From Anaerolineae bacterium (GTDB taxonomy: Bacteria > Chloroflexota > Anaerolineae > DUEN01), in assembly GCA_025060615.1 (NCBI GenBank), contig JANXBS010000009.1, positions 1 to 64,000 of the forward strand: a DNA stretch of 64,000 nucleotides. Reading direction: 5' to 3'. Under the pieces are notes generated by a model, which was given only the letters and a program-made list of their open reading frames with translations, had not been told where the DNA came from and did not search any database. Position 1 is the stretch's first letter; each line of letters opens with the position of its first letter. This document shows positions 1 to 8,407 of the stretch, piece by piece. Both the position numbers and the translations under genes were made by a program.

Positions 1-300
1 CCAGCGTCGAGCTAGACGCATGGTGATCGCCAAGGCCAGCGCGCCAGCCATCAACGACGGATAACGCAGCGCGAAATCGCTTTCCCCAGCGACATGGCGC
101 CAGGTGTACAACAATAGATGATAGCCAGGAGGCCGCCGCTCACGCGCCACCACCGCTCTCCAGACAGCCACCGCGGTAGGCTCGTGCGCGATCTCCGCCG
201 CCACCTGCTCGTCAATCCAGAACGAAGGCCCCGGGAGACGTCCACACCATAAGGTGAACGCCAGCAACAGCACGGCCAGCCGGACAAAGATGCCTTTCAC
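1..300 (-). CDS. Membrane glycosyltransferase, GT39/PMT-like, N-terminal part
   Basis: This is the first 100 residues of a gene cut by the window start. It starts at a GTG that overlaps the upstream stop as GTGA, so it is coupled to the squalene synthase gene. The N-terminus has a hydrophobic segment, then FWIDEQ and RRPPGYHLLLYTW, then a serine and arginine-rich LRYPS motif and a second hydrophobic segment. That pattern is typical of dolichyl-phosphate-mannose-type and ArnT-like GT39 membrane glycosyltransferases, with the acidic pair in the first loop as the catalytic site. Its place at the end of the hopanoid operon suggests it may glycosylate a lipid, possibly a hopanoid; that is inference. 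Family call is good, substrate unknown. Confidence 0.72.
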   Translation of the reverse strand, partial: MKGIFVRLAVLLLAFTLWCGRLPGPSFWIDEQVAAEIAHEPTAVAVWRAVVARERRPPGYHLLLYTWRHVAGESDFALRYPSLMAGALALAITMRLARRW

Positions 301-1355
301 CGGACGCGAGATGGTTCACGCAGAAGGGAGGCAAGCAATGCCTGACGAACCTCCAGGTAGTCTTCCTCGAACTTACCGTTGGAGTTGACAAAGAGCCTGC
401 ATTTCTCTAAGATGGTGGCAACCTGTGGGCGAGTCAGCTTCTCTCCTTTCCCTTCCACGATCTGGAGCAAAGTGTAATAGGCCAGGACGAAGGGGATCAG
501 ACAGAAGAGGCGGATGTCCTTTTCTCGTTCTGGCAAGATCTTGACGTAGTGTAACGTGGCATCAAAATGATACACCACCCGGGGGACCAATTCCTGAAGA
601 ATCTTTCTACTCTCCTCGTCGGAGAGGTGATGAAGCCTTTCCGGCCCTAGTCCGTATTTTTCCGTTACTGAGGTGGGGATGTAACACCAGCCTCTTTCCA
701 GGTCTTTGGTGTAGTCCTTGACGATATTGGTAAGCTGCAAAGCCAAGCCGAACTGTACCTGTCTCTCTTCCAACTCCTGTCTTGGGAGGCCTTCTCGTAA
801 ACAAAAGAGTTGGGTGAGCATGACGCCCACGTTGCCAGCTACATAATAGCAGTAACTTTCCAAATCGCTCAAATCGCGCGGCTGAAAACATTTCCCCCCT
901 TCTTCCAGCTTCCTCCTCTGAAACTTGGCCATGCCCTCGGCGGTTTCAACTATACGCGGGTCCATGATCTCGCGATAGAGCGGCGGAAGGGTGAAATAGC
1001 ATCGAAGGACGCGATCGCCGTGTTCCACCAGGTCCTTTTCCGGAGAATCCTCGGCCCATTGGTATTTCAACGGTTCATATAGCTTTAACCGTTCTTCCAG
1101 GCTTTTGTGTCCTTTAAAGATCTCAGCGAGCGCGAGCAGCGCCTCGATCTTCTCCCCTTCGCTCTGATAGTAGTTGTCTTCGAAGGTGTCGGCAATACGA
1201 AAGAGGAGATATCCCAGCAAAACGGCTCGATACGTCTCCCCCTCCAGCTCACCGATGTTCAAGGCAAAGGTTCGGGAGACCTGGGGGAGGATCTCCTCGC
1301 AATACTTCCAATCGGCCTGCACCTCGTCCTGCGATGTCTTCATGACTCTCTTCAT
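297..1355 (-). CDS. Squalene/phytoene synthase family protein (probable squalene synthase)
   Basis: This 352-residue protein is a head-to-head prenyl synthase that should join two farnesyl diphosphates to make squalene. It carries both aspartate-rich motifs: DTFED at residues 56-60 and NIVKDYTKD at 210-218, followed by RGWCYIP. YCYYVAGNVG near 168-177 is also typical. It overlaps the stop of the squalene-hopene cyclase as ATGA, with a GGAGG site upstream, so product and consumer enzyme are co-translated. A single squalene synthase-type gene here, rather than the hpnC/hpnD/hpnE trio, suggests the one-enzyme route to squalene. Phytoene synthase is the alternative, but the cyclase neighbour argues for squalene. 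Confidence 0.88.
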   Translation of the reverse strand: MKRVMKTSQDEVQADWKYCEEILPQVSRTFALNIGELEGETYRAVLLGYLLFRIADTFEDNYYQSEGEKIEALLALAEIFKGHKSLEERLKLYEPLKYQWAEDSPEKDLVEHGDRVLRCYFTLPPLYREIMDPRIVETAEGMAKFQRRKLEEGGKCFQPRDLSDLESYCYYVAGNVGVMLTQLFCLREGLPRQELEERQVQFGLALQLTNIVKDYTKDLERGWCYIPTSVTEKYGLGPERLHHLSDEESRKILQELVPRVVYHFDATLHYVKILPEREKDIRLFCLIPFVLAYYTLLQIVEGKGEKLTRPQVATILEKCRLFVNSNGKFEEDYLEVRQALLASLLREPSRVR

Positions 1356-3274
1356 GGCTCAATGACCTCCCGTTGATACCTGGCCAAGGCCAGCAGCGGA
1401 AAGTAAACAGGATAGAGATGATAGCGGAGATAAAAGGCGCGCGGAAAGCCGGTCCCCGTAAAGGCCTCCTCCTTCCAGCTTCCGTCCCCTTGCTGGGTTT
1501 CAATGAGGAAATGAACCCCCTTTCGAGCTTCGGGGCTCTTCGCCTCCCCCGCGGCGATCAATCCCAGCAGGGCCCAGGCGGTCTGGGAAGCCGTGCTTGG
1601 CCCTTGACCGCGAAGGCTGAGATCTTCATAGCTGGCGCAACTTTCCCCCCACCCTCCGTCCTCGTTCTGATGTGCTTTCAGCCAGCGAACTGCTTTCTGG
1701 ATATGCGGGCTTCTCATGTCCTCACCAGCGGCCTTCAGGGCGGGCAGGGCCAGGCCAGTGCCGTAGATATAGTTGACGCCCCATCTCCCAAACCAGGCCC
1801 CATCGGCCTCTTGGGCTTTCTTCAGGTAGTCCATCCCTTTGCTTACCCATCTCTCGAATCCCCCGAGTGCGCTCAGGAACTCGATGGCATGGCTGGTAAC
1901 ATCTGGGCAGGTGGGGTCGAGAGGGGACACGAAGTCGGCGAAAGGGACATGGGCGAGGGCTTTCTTGTTGTTATCCCTATCAAAAGCGGCCCAGCCCCCA
2001 TCGCTGCTCTGCATTCCGATCACCCAATGGGCGGCCCGGCGAACGGCCTCTAACTTTCGCGCTTCCTCGAAGTCAGGCAGTTTCACCCGGAGCAACCCCA
2101 GGGGCACGACGGCCGAGTCGTCAATATCGGGATAATGACTGTTTTCGAATTCGAAAGCCCAACCGCCAGGCTCGAGCTGGGGATTCTTCACCGCCCAATC
2201 CCCTCTCGCCCGGATCTCCTTCTTCAGAAGCCAGCGGGCAGCTTGAAGCAATGCCGGGTGATCCGAGGGGAGCCCGGAATCGCGTAAGGCGATGACCGCC
2301 CAGGCGGTGTCCCAAACGGGAGAGACAGCCGGCTGGAGGCGAAAGCCCCTTTCATCATCTTCCAGGATAAAATCCTCGAGTCCCTTTAAGCCTCTCTGGA
2401 TCACCGGATGGCTATCCCGATAACCCAGCTCCTTCAGCGCGTAAAGGGAGTATATCCAAGGGAGCATAATGCCCCCCCAGCTCCCATCGGCATCCTGATG
2501 GGCTACCACCCACTCTTCGACCTTCTTAAGTGCCAACCCTCTTCCAGGTTTCCAAGGACTTTTCTGGTAACCTTTGAAGATCCGATTCGCGAGAAGGTAA
2601 AAGCGTTCCCAGGAGATGAGCCCTTTTCCATGATTTGGACGATGAGGCCGCTCCCCCTCGACCCAAAGCTCCGCTATGCCACATCCCTCCGGAACAGGAC
2701 GCACAGGGCGGAGATGTGAGAGAAGCGCCAGGGCCATGATTGTGGCTCGGGCCCAACTGGAGAACTCATAGATGTTGAAATAGAACCACTTGGGAAGGAA
2801 GATGATCTCCGGCGGGATCATAGGGATCTCGTCCCAAGGGAATTGGCCAAAGCAGGCCAACCAGACTCTGGTGATCACATTCGTCCGGGCCACTCCGCCT
2901 CGGGCGCGAATAAACTCGCAGGCTTTTCGCATGAAAGGCTCTTCAGCGGATACCCCGGCGAGCTTCAGGGCGAAATAGACCTGCACGCTCACGCTCAAAT
3001 CCCCCGGCCCGCCGTGATAGGCCGGCCAGGAGCCGTCTGCGCTCTGGCGGCTTTTAGCGAACTGGATGATGCGCTGTCTCCTCGCCTCGCTGATTTCTCG
3101 TCCCATGAAATGCATCACCGGGATATACCCAGCGGCCACAGAGGCATCAGCCTCCAGCTCCCCTATCCAATATCCTTCCGGGTTCTGGAGGCTGAGCAGG
3201 TGTTCGCGGGCCCGGTGAATTGCCCGTTGCAAGGCGCCGATCTCGAGGTCCACAGTGGCTTCCAGCTCCCTCAT
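1352..3274 (-). CDS. shc: Squalene-hopene cyclase
   Basis: This 640-residue enzyme cyclises squalene to hopene at the membrane. The DXDD protonation motif is present as DIDD at residues 383-386, and QW-type repeats are visible (QSADGSWPAYHGGPGDLS near 77-94, DADGSWGG near 261, others in the C-terminal half). Length fits bacterial SHC (about 630-720). Start ATG at 3274 has GGAGGT nine bases upstream. It lies 16 bp after hpnA and overlaps the squalene synthase start by ATGA, so the whole set reads as one operon. Function is secure from the motif and the context. Confidence 0.95.
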   Translation of the reverse strand: MRELEATVDLEIGALQRAIHRAREHLLSLQNPEGYWIGELEADASVAAGYIPVMHFMGREISEARRQRIIQFAKSRQSADGSWPAYHGGPGDLSVSVQVYFALKLAGVSAEEPFMRKACEFIRARGGVARTNVITRVWLACFGQFPWDEIPMIPPEIIFLPKWFYFNIYEFSSWARATIMALALLSHLRPVRPVPEGCGIAELWVEGERPHRPNHGKGLISWERFYLLANRIFKGYQKSPWKPGRGLALKKVEEWVVAHQDADGSWGGIMLPWIYSLYALKELGYRDSHPVIQRGLKGLEDFILEDDERGFRLQPAVSPVWDTAWAVIALRDSGLPSDHPALLQAARWLLKKEIRARGDWAVKNPQLEPGGWAFEFENSHYPDIDDSAVVPLGLLRVKLPDFEEARKLEAVRRAAHWVIGMQSSDGGWAAFDRDNNKKALAHVPFADFVSPLDPTCPDVTSHAIEFLSALGGFERWVSKGMDYLKKAQEADGAWFGRWGVNYIYGTGLALPALKAAGEDMRSPHIQKAVRWLKAHQNEDGGWGESCASYEDLSLRGQGPSTASQTAWALLGLIAAGEAKSPEARKGVHFLIETQQGDGSWKEEAFTGTGFPRAFYLRYHLYPVYFPLLALARYQREVIEP

Positions 3275-3290
3275 GGCGTTTAACCTCCGA

Positions 3291-4301
3291 TCAGGCTTTC
3301 ACGTATCCGTTTTCTTGAAACCACCTCACTGCCTTCTCCAGGCCCATCTCCACCGGCGTAGGGGTGAACCCCAGCTCCTCGACAGCCTTAGAGCAATCGA
3401 AAAAGCGGAACTCTCTGGCCGCCTGGACTGCCTCGACGGTGATCCAAGGTGCTCTCCCCAAAAGCCTTCCCACAAAGACCTCGCTAAGATATCCCATCGC
3501 CAGGGCGAAAAGAAATGGGATGCGAATGCGGGGCGGCCTGATCCCGGTCAGCCGGCCCAGCATCTCCAGGACCGCCTGGAAGGTGAGGTTTTCGTTCCCC
3601 AAGATGTATCTCTCCCCCACCTTGCCCTTCTCCAAGGCGAGAAAATGGCCTCGGGCCACGTCTTCCACATTCACCAGGTTGAGCCCGGTATCCACATAGG
3701 CCGGTATACGGCGATTCAGGAACGAGAGGATCAACCTGCCAGTAGGCGTAGGCTTCCTATCACAAGGACCGATAGTGGCAGTCGGGTTGACTACAACTAC
3801 AGGCAGCCCTTTTTGAGCCATCTCCAGGGCGACCTTTTCTGCCAGGAACTTGGAACGTTTGTAGTGGTTCGTGAGCTCCTCCGGCCGAGCGATGATGCTT
3901 TCCCGGCCCAGCCCCGTTTTCCGGTCAATTCCGATGGTGGACTCGGTGCTGGTATAGACAACCTTTTGAATCCTTTTCCGCGAGGCAGCCTCAAGGAGGT
4001 TGGCTGTGCCTTTCACGTTGACCTCATACATCACCTCCGGCCGGGGAACCCAGAAGCTGTAAAGCGCTGCTGTGTGAAAAAGGACCTCGCAACCCTCTAA
4101 GGCTTTTTCCAAAGTCGCTTGGTCTCTCAAGTCGCCTAGGGCCAACTCCACATCCAACCCTTCGAGGCTGCGGCGGTCGCTTCCCTCCCTCACTAAGGCT
4201 CTTACCTTAAACCCTTGTCGCAATAGCTCTCGAACCACATGGGCGCCGATGAACCCTGTCGCCCCGGTTACCAGCGCCTTCGGCCCATTACCTCGGCTCA
4301 T
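3291..4301 (-). CDS. hpnA: Hopanoid-associated sugar epimerase HpnA
   Basis: This is an extended short-chain dehydrogenase/epimerase of 336 residues. The N-terminal Rossmann motif GATGFIG is at residues 13-19, the catalytic serine region is VVYTSTEST and the YxxxK pair is HYKRSK. Sequence style and position between hpnG and shc match HpnA, a hopanoid cluster member thought to act on the side-chain sugar. The start chosen is the second ATG (4301), which has GAGGGA just upstream; an ATG four codons earlier is possible. The start lies inside the end of hpnG, so the two are translationally coupled. Confidence 0.88.
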   Translation of the reverse strand: MSRGNGPKALVTGATGFIGAHVVRELLRQGFKVRALVREGSDRRSLEGLDVELALGDLRDQATLEKALEGCEVLFHTAALYSFWVPRPEVMYEVNVKGTANLLEAASRKRIQKVVYTSTESTIGIDRKTGLGRESIIARPEELTNHYKRSKFLAEKVALEMAQKGLPVVVVNPTATIGPCDRKPTPTGRLILSFLNRRIPAYVDTGLNLVNVEDVARGHFLALEKGKVGERYILGNENLTFQAVLEMLGRLTGIRPPRIRIPFLFALAMGYLSEVFVGRLLGRAPWITVEAVQAAREFRFFDCSKAVEELGFTPTPVEMGLEKAVRWFQENGYVKA

Positions 4302-5040
4302 CGAATCCCTCAAGGTATGAGTTCAGGAACAGTTGCAGGCTCTTTCTTGCCCTCCAAGAGCCCATAATGAGGCCTGGCAAGGCCAGCATTTCCAAAGGAT
4401 GAGAGGCGAAGTGGAGGGCAGCTTGCCCGATTCGCCAATCCCCTCGCACACCAACGAGGCGCTCCAATCGAGGCAGCCGCTCCTCTAAAGCATCGGAGAT
4501 GAATCGGACGGCCAGAAAGGGGATCCCCCGGGATATGGCGGCTTCTGCCTCCCAGAAGCTCTCCATGTCCACCACCTGGACCCCATACTTTTCCGCTAGG
4601 GCGAGCTTCTCCTGCGGGTCGGAGATAAAGCGTGAGACCGTCAACCCTCGGCCCCAAGTGAAGGGGATCCTGGCTCGAGCTAAAGCTTGGGCCGCCAACA
4701 GGCAAAGGCGATCATCGCTGGGGAGCTCACCTTTCTCCGGCTGCAAAACGCTCTGGCAGATCACAGCCTCTCCCTTCCTCAGGCCTCTAGCCGTCCCCCC
4801 CCCAAAGCCGCAAGAGAGCAGGGAGTGGAGCGGATATGCCTGGGCCAAGGAGTCGACCGCCTCCCTGCTCTGCCTACCCATCCCAGTCACCGCTACCGCC
4901 ACCTCTTTTCCCCATAACCTCCCCACCATCACCCAGCCTCCTGGCAGCTTCAGCCGGCTCTCGATCTCCATGTCTCTAGCAGCCCATTGGATTTCCTGCG
5001 GCAAAGCCGCCAGGATGCCTATCCTTTGCGGATGAGCCAT
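4288..5040 (-). CDS. hpnG: Hopanoid-associated nucleoside phosphorylase HpnG
   Basis: This 250-residue protein belongs to the purine nucleoside phosphorylase / MTA-SAH nucleosidase fold. It shows the early ILAALPQEI strand, the glycine-rich CGFGGG segment and VDMESFWEAEA, the usual Met-Glu-Ser substrate-binding motif. In hopanoid clusters HpnG removes adenine from adenosylhopane to give ribosylhopane (known for the family). The partner HpnH radical SAM, which makes adenosylhopane, is not in this window. The start at 5040 was chosen over an upstream in-frame ATG (5142) because homology begins there and GGTGAG precedes it. It is the first gene of the operon. Confidence 0.85.
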   Translation of the reverse strand: MAHPQRIGILAALPQEIQWAARDMEIESRLKLPGGWVMVGRLWGKEVAVAVTGMGRQSREAVDSLAQAYPLHSLLSCGFGGGTARGLRKGEAVICQSVLQPEKGELPSDDRLCLLAAQALARARIPFTWGRGLTVSRFISDPQEKLALAEKYGVQVVDMESFWEAEAAISRGIPFLAVRFISDALEERLPRLERLVGVRGDWRIGQAALHFASHPLEMLALPGLIMGSWRARKSLQLFLNSYLEGFDEPR

Positions 5041-5288
5041 GTTCTTCTCACCAGAGTTTCTCTCGTGAGGTCCGAGGGCAACAGAGCCTTCTCCGGCCCA
5101 GATAGGGGAAATGAATCTAGGAGAGACATAGGGGCTTCTCATACTGGCCAGGAACTTCAGGTCAAGGCGAACACAGCATCCTTTTGCGCAAACCCGAGTG
5201 CGATATGCCGATAGCTTTCTGGCGACAGCTTCAAAGCCACATCACAGGAGGGCTGGGGCTCCTTCGCCATAAACCTGAAGCCTAAACC

Positions 5289-5318
5289 AGTATATCCACA
5301 AACTGGCTTACAAGTCAA
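5289..5318 (-). promoter_or_regulatory. Promoter of the hopanoid operon
   Basis: On the minus strand TTGACT (5313-5318) and TATACT (5289-5294) are separated by 18 bp. This would start transcription near 5282 and give a leader of about 240 nt before hpnG. The leader holds a short possible reading frame (5157-5270, 37 codons) of unknown meaning. Confidence 0.7.
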
Positions 5319-5389
5319 TAGGCATCCCATGCTTGAGCGCACTTAATAAGCCCTTGATGACAATTTCATAGCGTGAACATGGATGAGAT

Positions 5390-5417
5390 TTGCCCTTCGC
5401 AAGGATTATATTATAAT
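5390..5417 (+). promoter_or_regulatory. Probable promoter of the LysM gene
   Basis: A perfect TATAAT at 5412-5417 is preceded by TTGCCC at 5390-5395 with a 16-bp spacer. The rest of 5041-5504 holds only this promoter, the divergent hopanoid promoter and their leaders. Confidence 0.5.
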
Positions 5418-5504
5418 CCTGCCACTGCTTGAGAGGTCGAGCTGTGGCTGCTGAATTGGTTGGGAAGAGGACGGAAATCTAAAACATAGAACCAAGGAGG
5501 CGAA

Positions 5505-6350
5505 ATGCGAAATAAGCTCGGTTACGTAACAGTCATTGCATCGGTCACGATGTCGTTGCTGGCTGCGATGGCAGTGTGGGTTGGCGCTACTGAGGGAGAG
5601 GCCCCAGCAGCCGAAGTTCCCCCTAGCGGCGCGGTCATCAGCCCAGAAGTGAAAGGGGAGTTGCCGACGCAATATAGCCAGCACTATCTAGGGCTCGATC
5701 CCGATGCGCCGGATGTTCAGATCACGCTGACGCTGACCTACGATCCCCAGGATCAGCCAGAACTAGACCGCGGGATTGGCTTCTGGGTTCTGGATGCTAA
5801 TGGCTTGCGTCGGGTAGAGGCAGGGGCGCGATTCCACGAAGCGAACGTGAGCATAGCAGCCGGAATGCGAGAAGCCAACATTCCCAACAATCAGCTACGG
5901 GCGACCTTCAAAGCAGCCGGGATGGGCAGGTATACGGTGGTCGTCTATAACAACTCATCGGTGCCGGCCACCTATGTCCTGAAGGCTGAGCACGCTACCT
6001 TGATGGACGAGTCCGGCCAGGTCAGCGCCGTCACTCCCCCCGTAACCACTGTGGAAGCGACGCCGACGCCTGCCGTGACAGCGGTTCGAGCGGTTACCCG
6101 CACAGCCCAACCCGGTGAGACCTATATCGTGCAGGCGGGCGACACGCTGAGCTTGATCGCCGCCAATATCTACGGCAGGTCCTCCCTCTGGCCAAAGCTC
6201 TGCGCCTTCAACAACCTGCAAAATTGCAACCTATTGGCCATTGGCCAGCAGTTGAGGCTACCTACCCTGGAACAGCTCGACACCATCGAAGCGCCTAGCG
6301 GGGCGCAGACGCCAGCTGTGCCGACAGCAACCCCAACCCCCACTTCGTAA
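5505..6350 (+). CDS. Secreted LysM-domain protein
   Basis: The 281-residue protein starts with a signal peptide (a basic start, then a hydrophobic stretch to about residue 28). The middle 160 residues hold a beta-rich region resembling a pre-peptidase or lectin-like fold, not identified. A LysM domain follows at about residues 204-250 (YIVQAGDTLSLIA to IGQQLRLPT), which binds glycan chains of peptidoglycan. A threonine/proline-rich tail closes it. AAGGAGG precedes the ATG closely. It is monocistronic, with its own promoter and a hairpin after it. A cell-surface role is inferred. Confidence 0.8.
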   Translation: MRNKLGYVTVIASVTMSLLAAMAVWVGATEGEAPAAEVPPSGAVISPEVKGELPTQYSQHYLGLDPDAPDVQITLTLTYDPQDQPELDRGIGFWVLDANGLRRVEAGARFHEANVSIAAGMREANIPNNQLRATFKAAGMGRYTVVVYNNSSVPATYVLKAEHATLMDESGQVSAVTPPVTTVEATPTPAVTAVRAVTRTAQPGETYIVQAGDTLSLIAANIYGRSSLWPKLCAFNNLQNCNLLAIGQQLRLPTLEQLDTIEAPSGAQTPAVPTATPTPTS

Positions 6351-6427
6351 CGCTGGGTCACGCATGTAAGTCGAGCTCCGTCCTGTAAGTTGAAACTCCG
6401 CCCATTCCATCCACAGCGAAAAGTTGC

Positions 6428-6458
6428 TCACCGCTGAGGTGCTATGCCTCAGCGGTGA
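6428..6458 (+). terminator. Hairpin terminator after the LysM gene
   Basis: Perfect 12-bp arms (6428-6439 and 6447-6458) enclose a 7-base loop. The tail is ATCTTCC rather than a full T run, so termination may be modest. The remainder of 6351-6735 shows only the next promoter. Confidence 0.6.
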
Positions 6459-6596
6459 ATCTTCCTAGCGAAAGTAGGGTTACCTGTGGCAGTAATACCT
6501 GATAGTCCAGGTGATTCGCCTGTAAGGCCCAAACCAGCGTGGCCACGCTGGAGGAGAGGATTAGAGGCTGTAACGGATGGAGCATCGAGTTTTGCC

Positions 6597-6625
6597 TTGT
6601 CATAGTGATGCCCGTCTGGTATGAT
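6597..6625 (+). promoter_or_regulatory. Promoter of the radical SAM gene
   Basis: TTGTCA (6597-6602) and TATGAT (6620-6625) with a 17-bp spacer. Transcription would begin about 100 bp before the GTG start. Confidence 0.55.
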
Positions 6626-6735
6626 AAGAGCTGCGACGAAGGGGAAAGCCCCTCTGCGCTATCCTCATAGGAACGTCCGGTTGCTCCTGAAATCAGCTTC
6701 AGGGACAAAGGTCGAGATCGTCAGGTCCGGTAGCC

Positions 6736-8163
6736 GTGGGGGCGCGTATCCTTTTTGTGTTACGGCAGCTAGATTACGAGCCACAAGGGATTATGCAGTT
6801 GGCCGCGGTGCTAAAGGCGGCGGGACATGAAGTCGGCCTGACAGTGGCGGCCTTAGAAGATCCGGTTAAGGCCGCGCGTCGTTTCGCCCCGGATGTACTG
6901 GCCTATAGCGTGTTCACTGGGAGCCAGCAGGAATACGTGCGGCTTAATCGTCGGCTAAAGGAGGCAACCGGCGCTTTCAGCGTTTTCGGCGGACCTCATC
7001 CCACGTTTTTCCCAGAGCTCATCGAAGCGGAAGGGGTGGACGCGATCTGCATCGGCGAGGGGGAGGGAGCCTTGCTGGACTTGGCCGATGCGTTCGCCCA
7101 GGGCAAGCCGATCCAGGGGATCGCCAACCTGTGGGTTAAAGAGAATGGGCGTATCCATCGCAACCCACCTCGCCCCTTGATCGCAAATCTGGATGAGCTG
7201 CCGTTGCCTGACCGGAGCCTGGTCTATGAGAAGGACTGCTTCACGAGGCAAAGCGGCTTGAAGCATTTCATCGCCAGCCGCGGCTGTCCGTACCGTTGCA
7301 CCTTCTGCTTTAACCAAGCGATGGGGGAGATTTACGGTCCGTCATGGCACCGGATCCGCCGTCGCAGTGTTAGCCACGTGATCGAGGAGATCCTGCAAGT
7401 CCGGGCCCGATATCCCCTCTCCTTCGTGGTTTTCTTGGACGATCTGTTCATCGTCCCCCGCGATTGGCTGGAGGAATTTGCCCGCGAGTACCCACGGCGA
7501 GTCGGCTTACCCTTCTTCTGTAATGTGCGCCCCAATTTGGTTAACCAGGACCTGACGCGACTGCTCAAATCGGCCGGCTGTGCCAGCGTAGGGATGGGTG
7601 TGGAATCGGGAGATGAGCGACTGCGCAATATCGTGTTGAAACGGCGTATCTCTAGAGAACAGATCGTGAGGGCAGCCGAGCTGATCCACCAAGCGGGTAT
7701 CGCTTTGATCACAACTAACATGTTGGGTCTGCCGACCGGCACCCTCGAGGACGACTTTAAAACGCTCGAGATGAACATCGCCTGCCGCGCTGAATATGCC
7801 AACGCTTTCCTCTACCAGCCATACCCGCGCACCGAGCTGGGAGAGTTCGCCCGCGAAGCCGGCCTGCTCGCCGCCAGCGTAGATGAGATCAGCACTTCGG
7901 CCTGGGATCGGTCCATCTTGCGATTCCCCAGCCTGCGCCATCGCCGTATGACTGAGAACCTGGCCAAGCTTTTCGCCATCGCAGTAGCATATCCACGCCT
8001 GGTCCCCTGGCTGTATCATCTGATCGCGCTGCCACGCAACCCGCTCTACTGGCTGGCCTACAAACTCTGGAAAGGCTATGCCATTAAACGGTGGATTCAT
8101 CCCTACCGGCCCTCGGTTGAAGAATTCCTGCAGGCAGTCGTCCGTTTCGCCCGCTTCGATTAA
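6736..8163 (+). CDS. B12-binding-domain radical SAM protein
   Basis: This 475-residue enzyme has an N-terminal cobalamin-binding-like domain (about 1-150, with GGPHPT at 85-90 and IGEGEGA at 107-113). A radical SAM core follows, with the cluster motif CPYRCTFC giving C184, C188 and C191. Length and layout fit class B radical SAM enzymes such as BchE-like and methylating types. The only usable start is GTG at 6736, with a weak ribosome site. It lies 1.4 kb from the hopanoid operon on the other strand. A role in lipid modification is possible (hopanoid methylases HpnP and HpnR are of this class), but nothing in the sequence proves it. Confidence 0.82.
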   Translation: MGARILFVLRQLDYEPQGIMQLAAVLKAAGHEVGLTVAALEDPVKAARRFAPDVLAYSVFTGSQQEYVRLNRRLKEATGAFSVFGGPHPTFFPELIEAEGVDAICIGEGEGALLDLADAFAQGKPIQGIANLWVKENGRIHRNPPRPLIANLDELPLPDRSLVYEKDCFTRQSGLKHFIASRGCPYRCTFCFNQAMGEIYGPSWHRIRRRSVSHVIEEILQVRARYPLSFVVFLDDLFIVPRDWLEEFAREYPRRVGLPFFCNVRPNLVNQDLTRLLKSAGCASVGMGVESGDERLRNIVLKRRISREQIVRAAELIHQAGIALITTNMLGLPTGTLEDDFKTLEMNIACRAEYANAFLYQPYPRTELGEFAREAGLLAASVDEISTSAWDRSILRFPSLRHRRMTENLAKLFAIAVAYPRLVPWLYHLIALPRNPLYWLAYKLWKGYAIKRWIHPYRPSVEEFLQAVVRFARFD

Positions 8164-8280
8164 CACGAGGCGCAGGGCCCCGCCTCCTCGCGTTTGGTTC
8201 CTCAATTCTATGGCCAGCCAGGACCTCCCGTGAAGCTGTAACCTTTGGGGCCATTTTGCATCAATCCTGGTAGTCCGCAA

Positions 8281-8298
8281 GCAAGGGCCGGCCCTTGC
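8281..8298. repeat. Perfect 18-bp palindrome upstream of the thioredoxin-TPR promoter
   Basis: GCAAGGGCC is followed directly by its reverse complement. It ends 22 bp before the -35 box at 8321, a position suited to an activator or repressor site. It could also be the end hairpin of the radical SAM transcript, but it has no loop and no T run. Confidence 0.6.
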
Positions 8299-8320
8299 AT
8301 TCATAGCGATCTAGCGACAT

Positions 8321-8349
8321 TTGGCATCCAGAACGCAGATGGATACAAT
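8321..8349 (+). promoter_or_regulatory. Promoter of the thioredoxin-TPR gene
   Basis: TTGGCA (8321-8326) and TACAAT (8344-8349), 17-bp spacer. Start ATG at 8408 leaves a leader of about 50 nt. Confidence 0.65.
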
Positions 8350-8407
8350 AGCACCCACTATGCCCTCCTGGGGGCAAAGCGAGACGGGGGATTGGGAGGA
8401 ATCAGGG

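Noticed and set aside
5157-5270. A 37-codon reading frame in the leader of the hopanoid operon
   Set aside because: It begins close to the predicted transcript start and has only a weak ribosome site. Nothing in the peptide is recognisable, so it is mentioned but not called as a gene.
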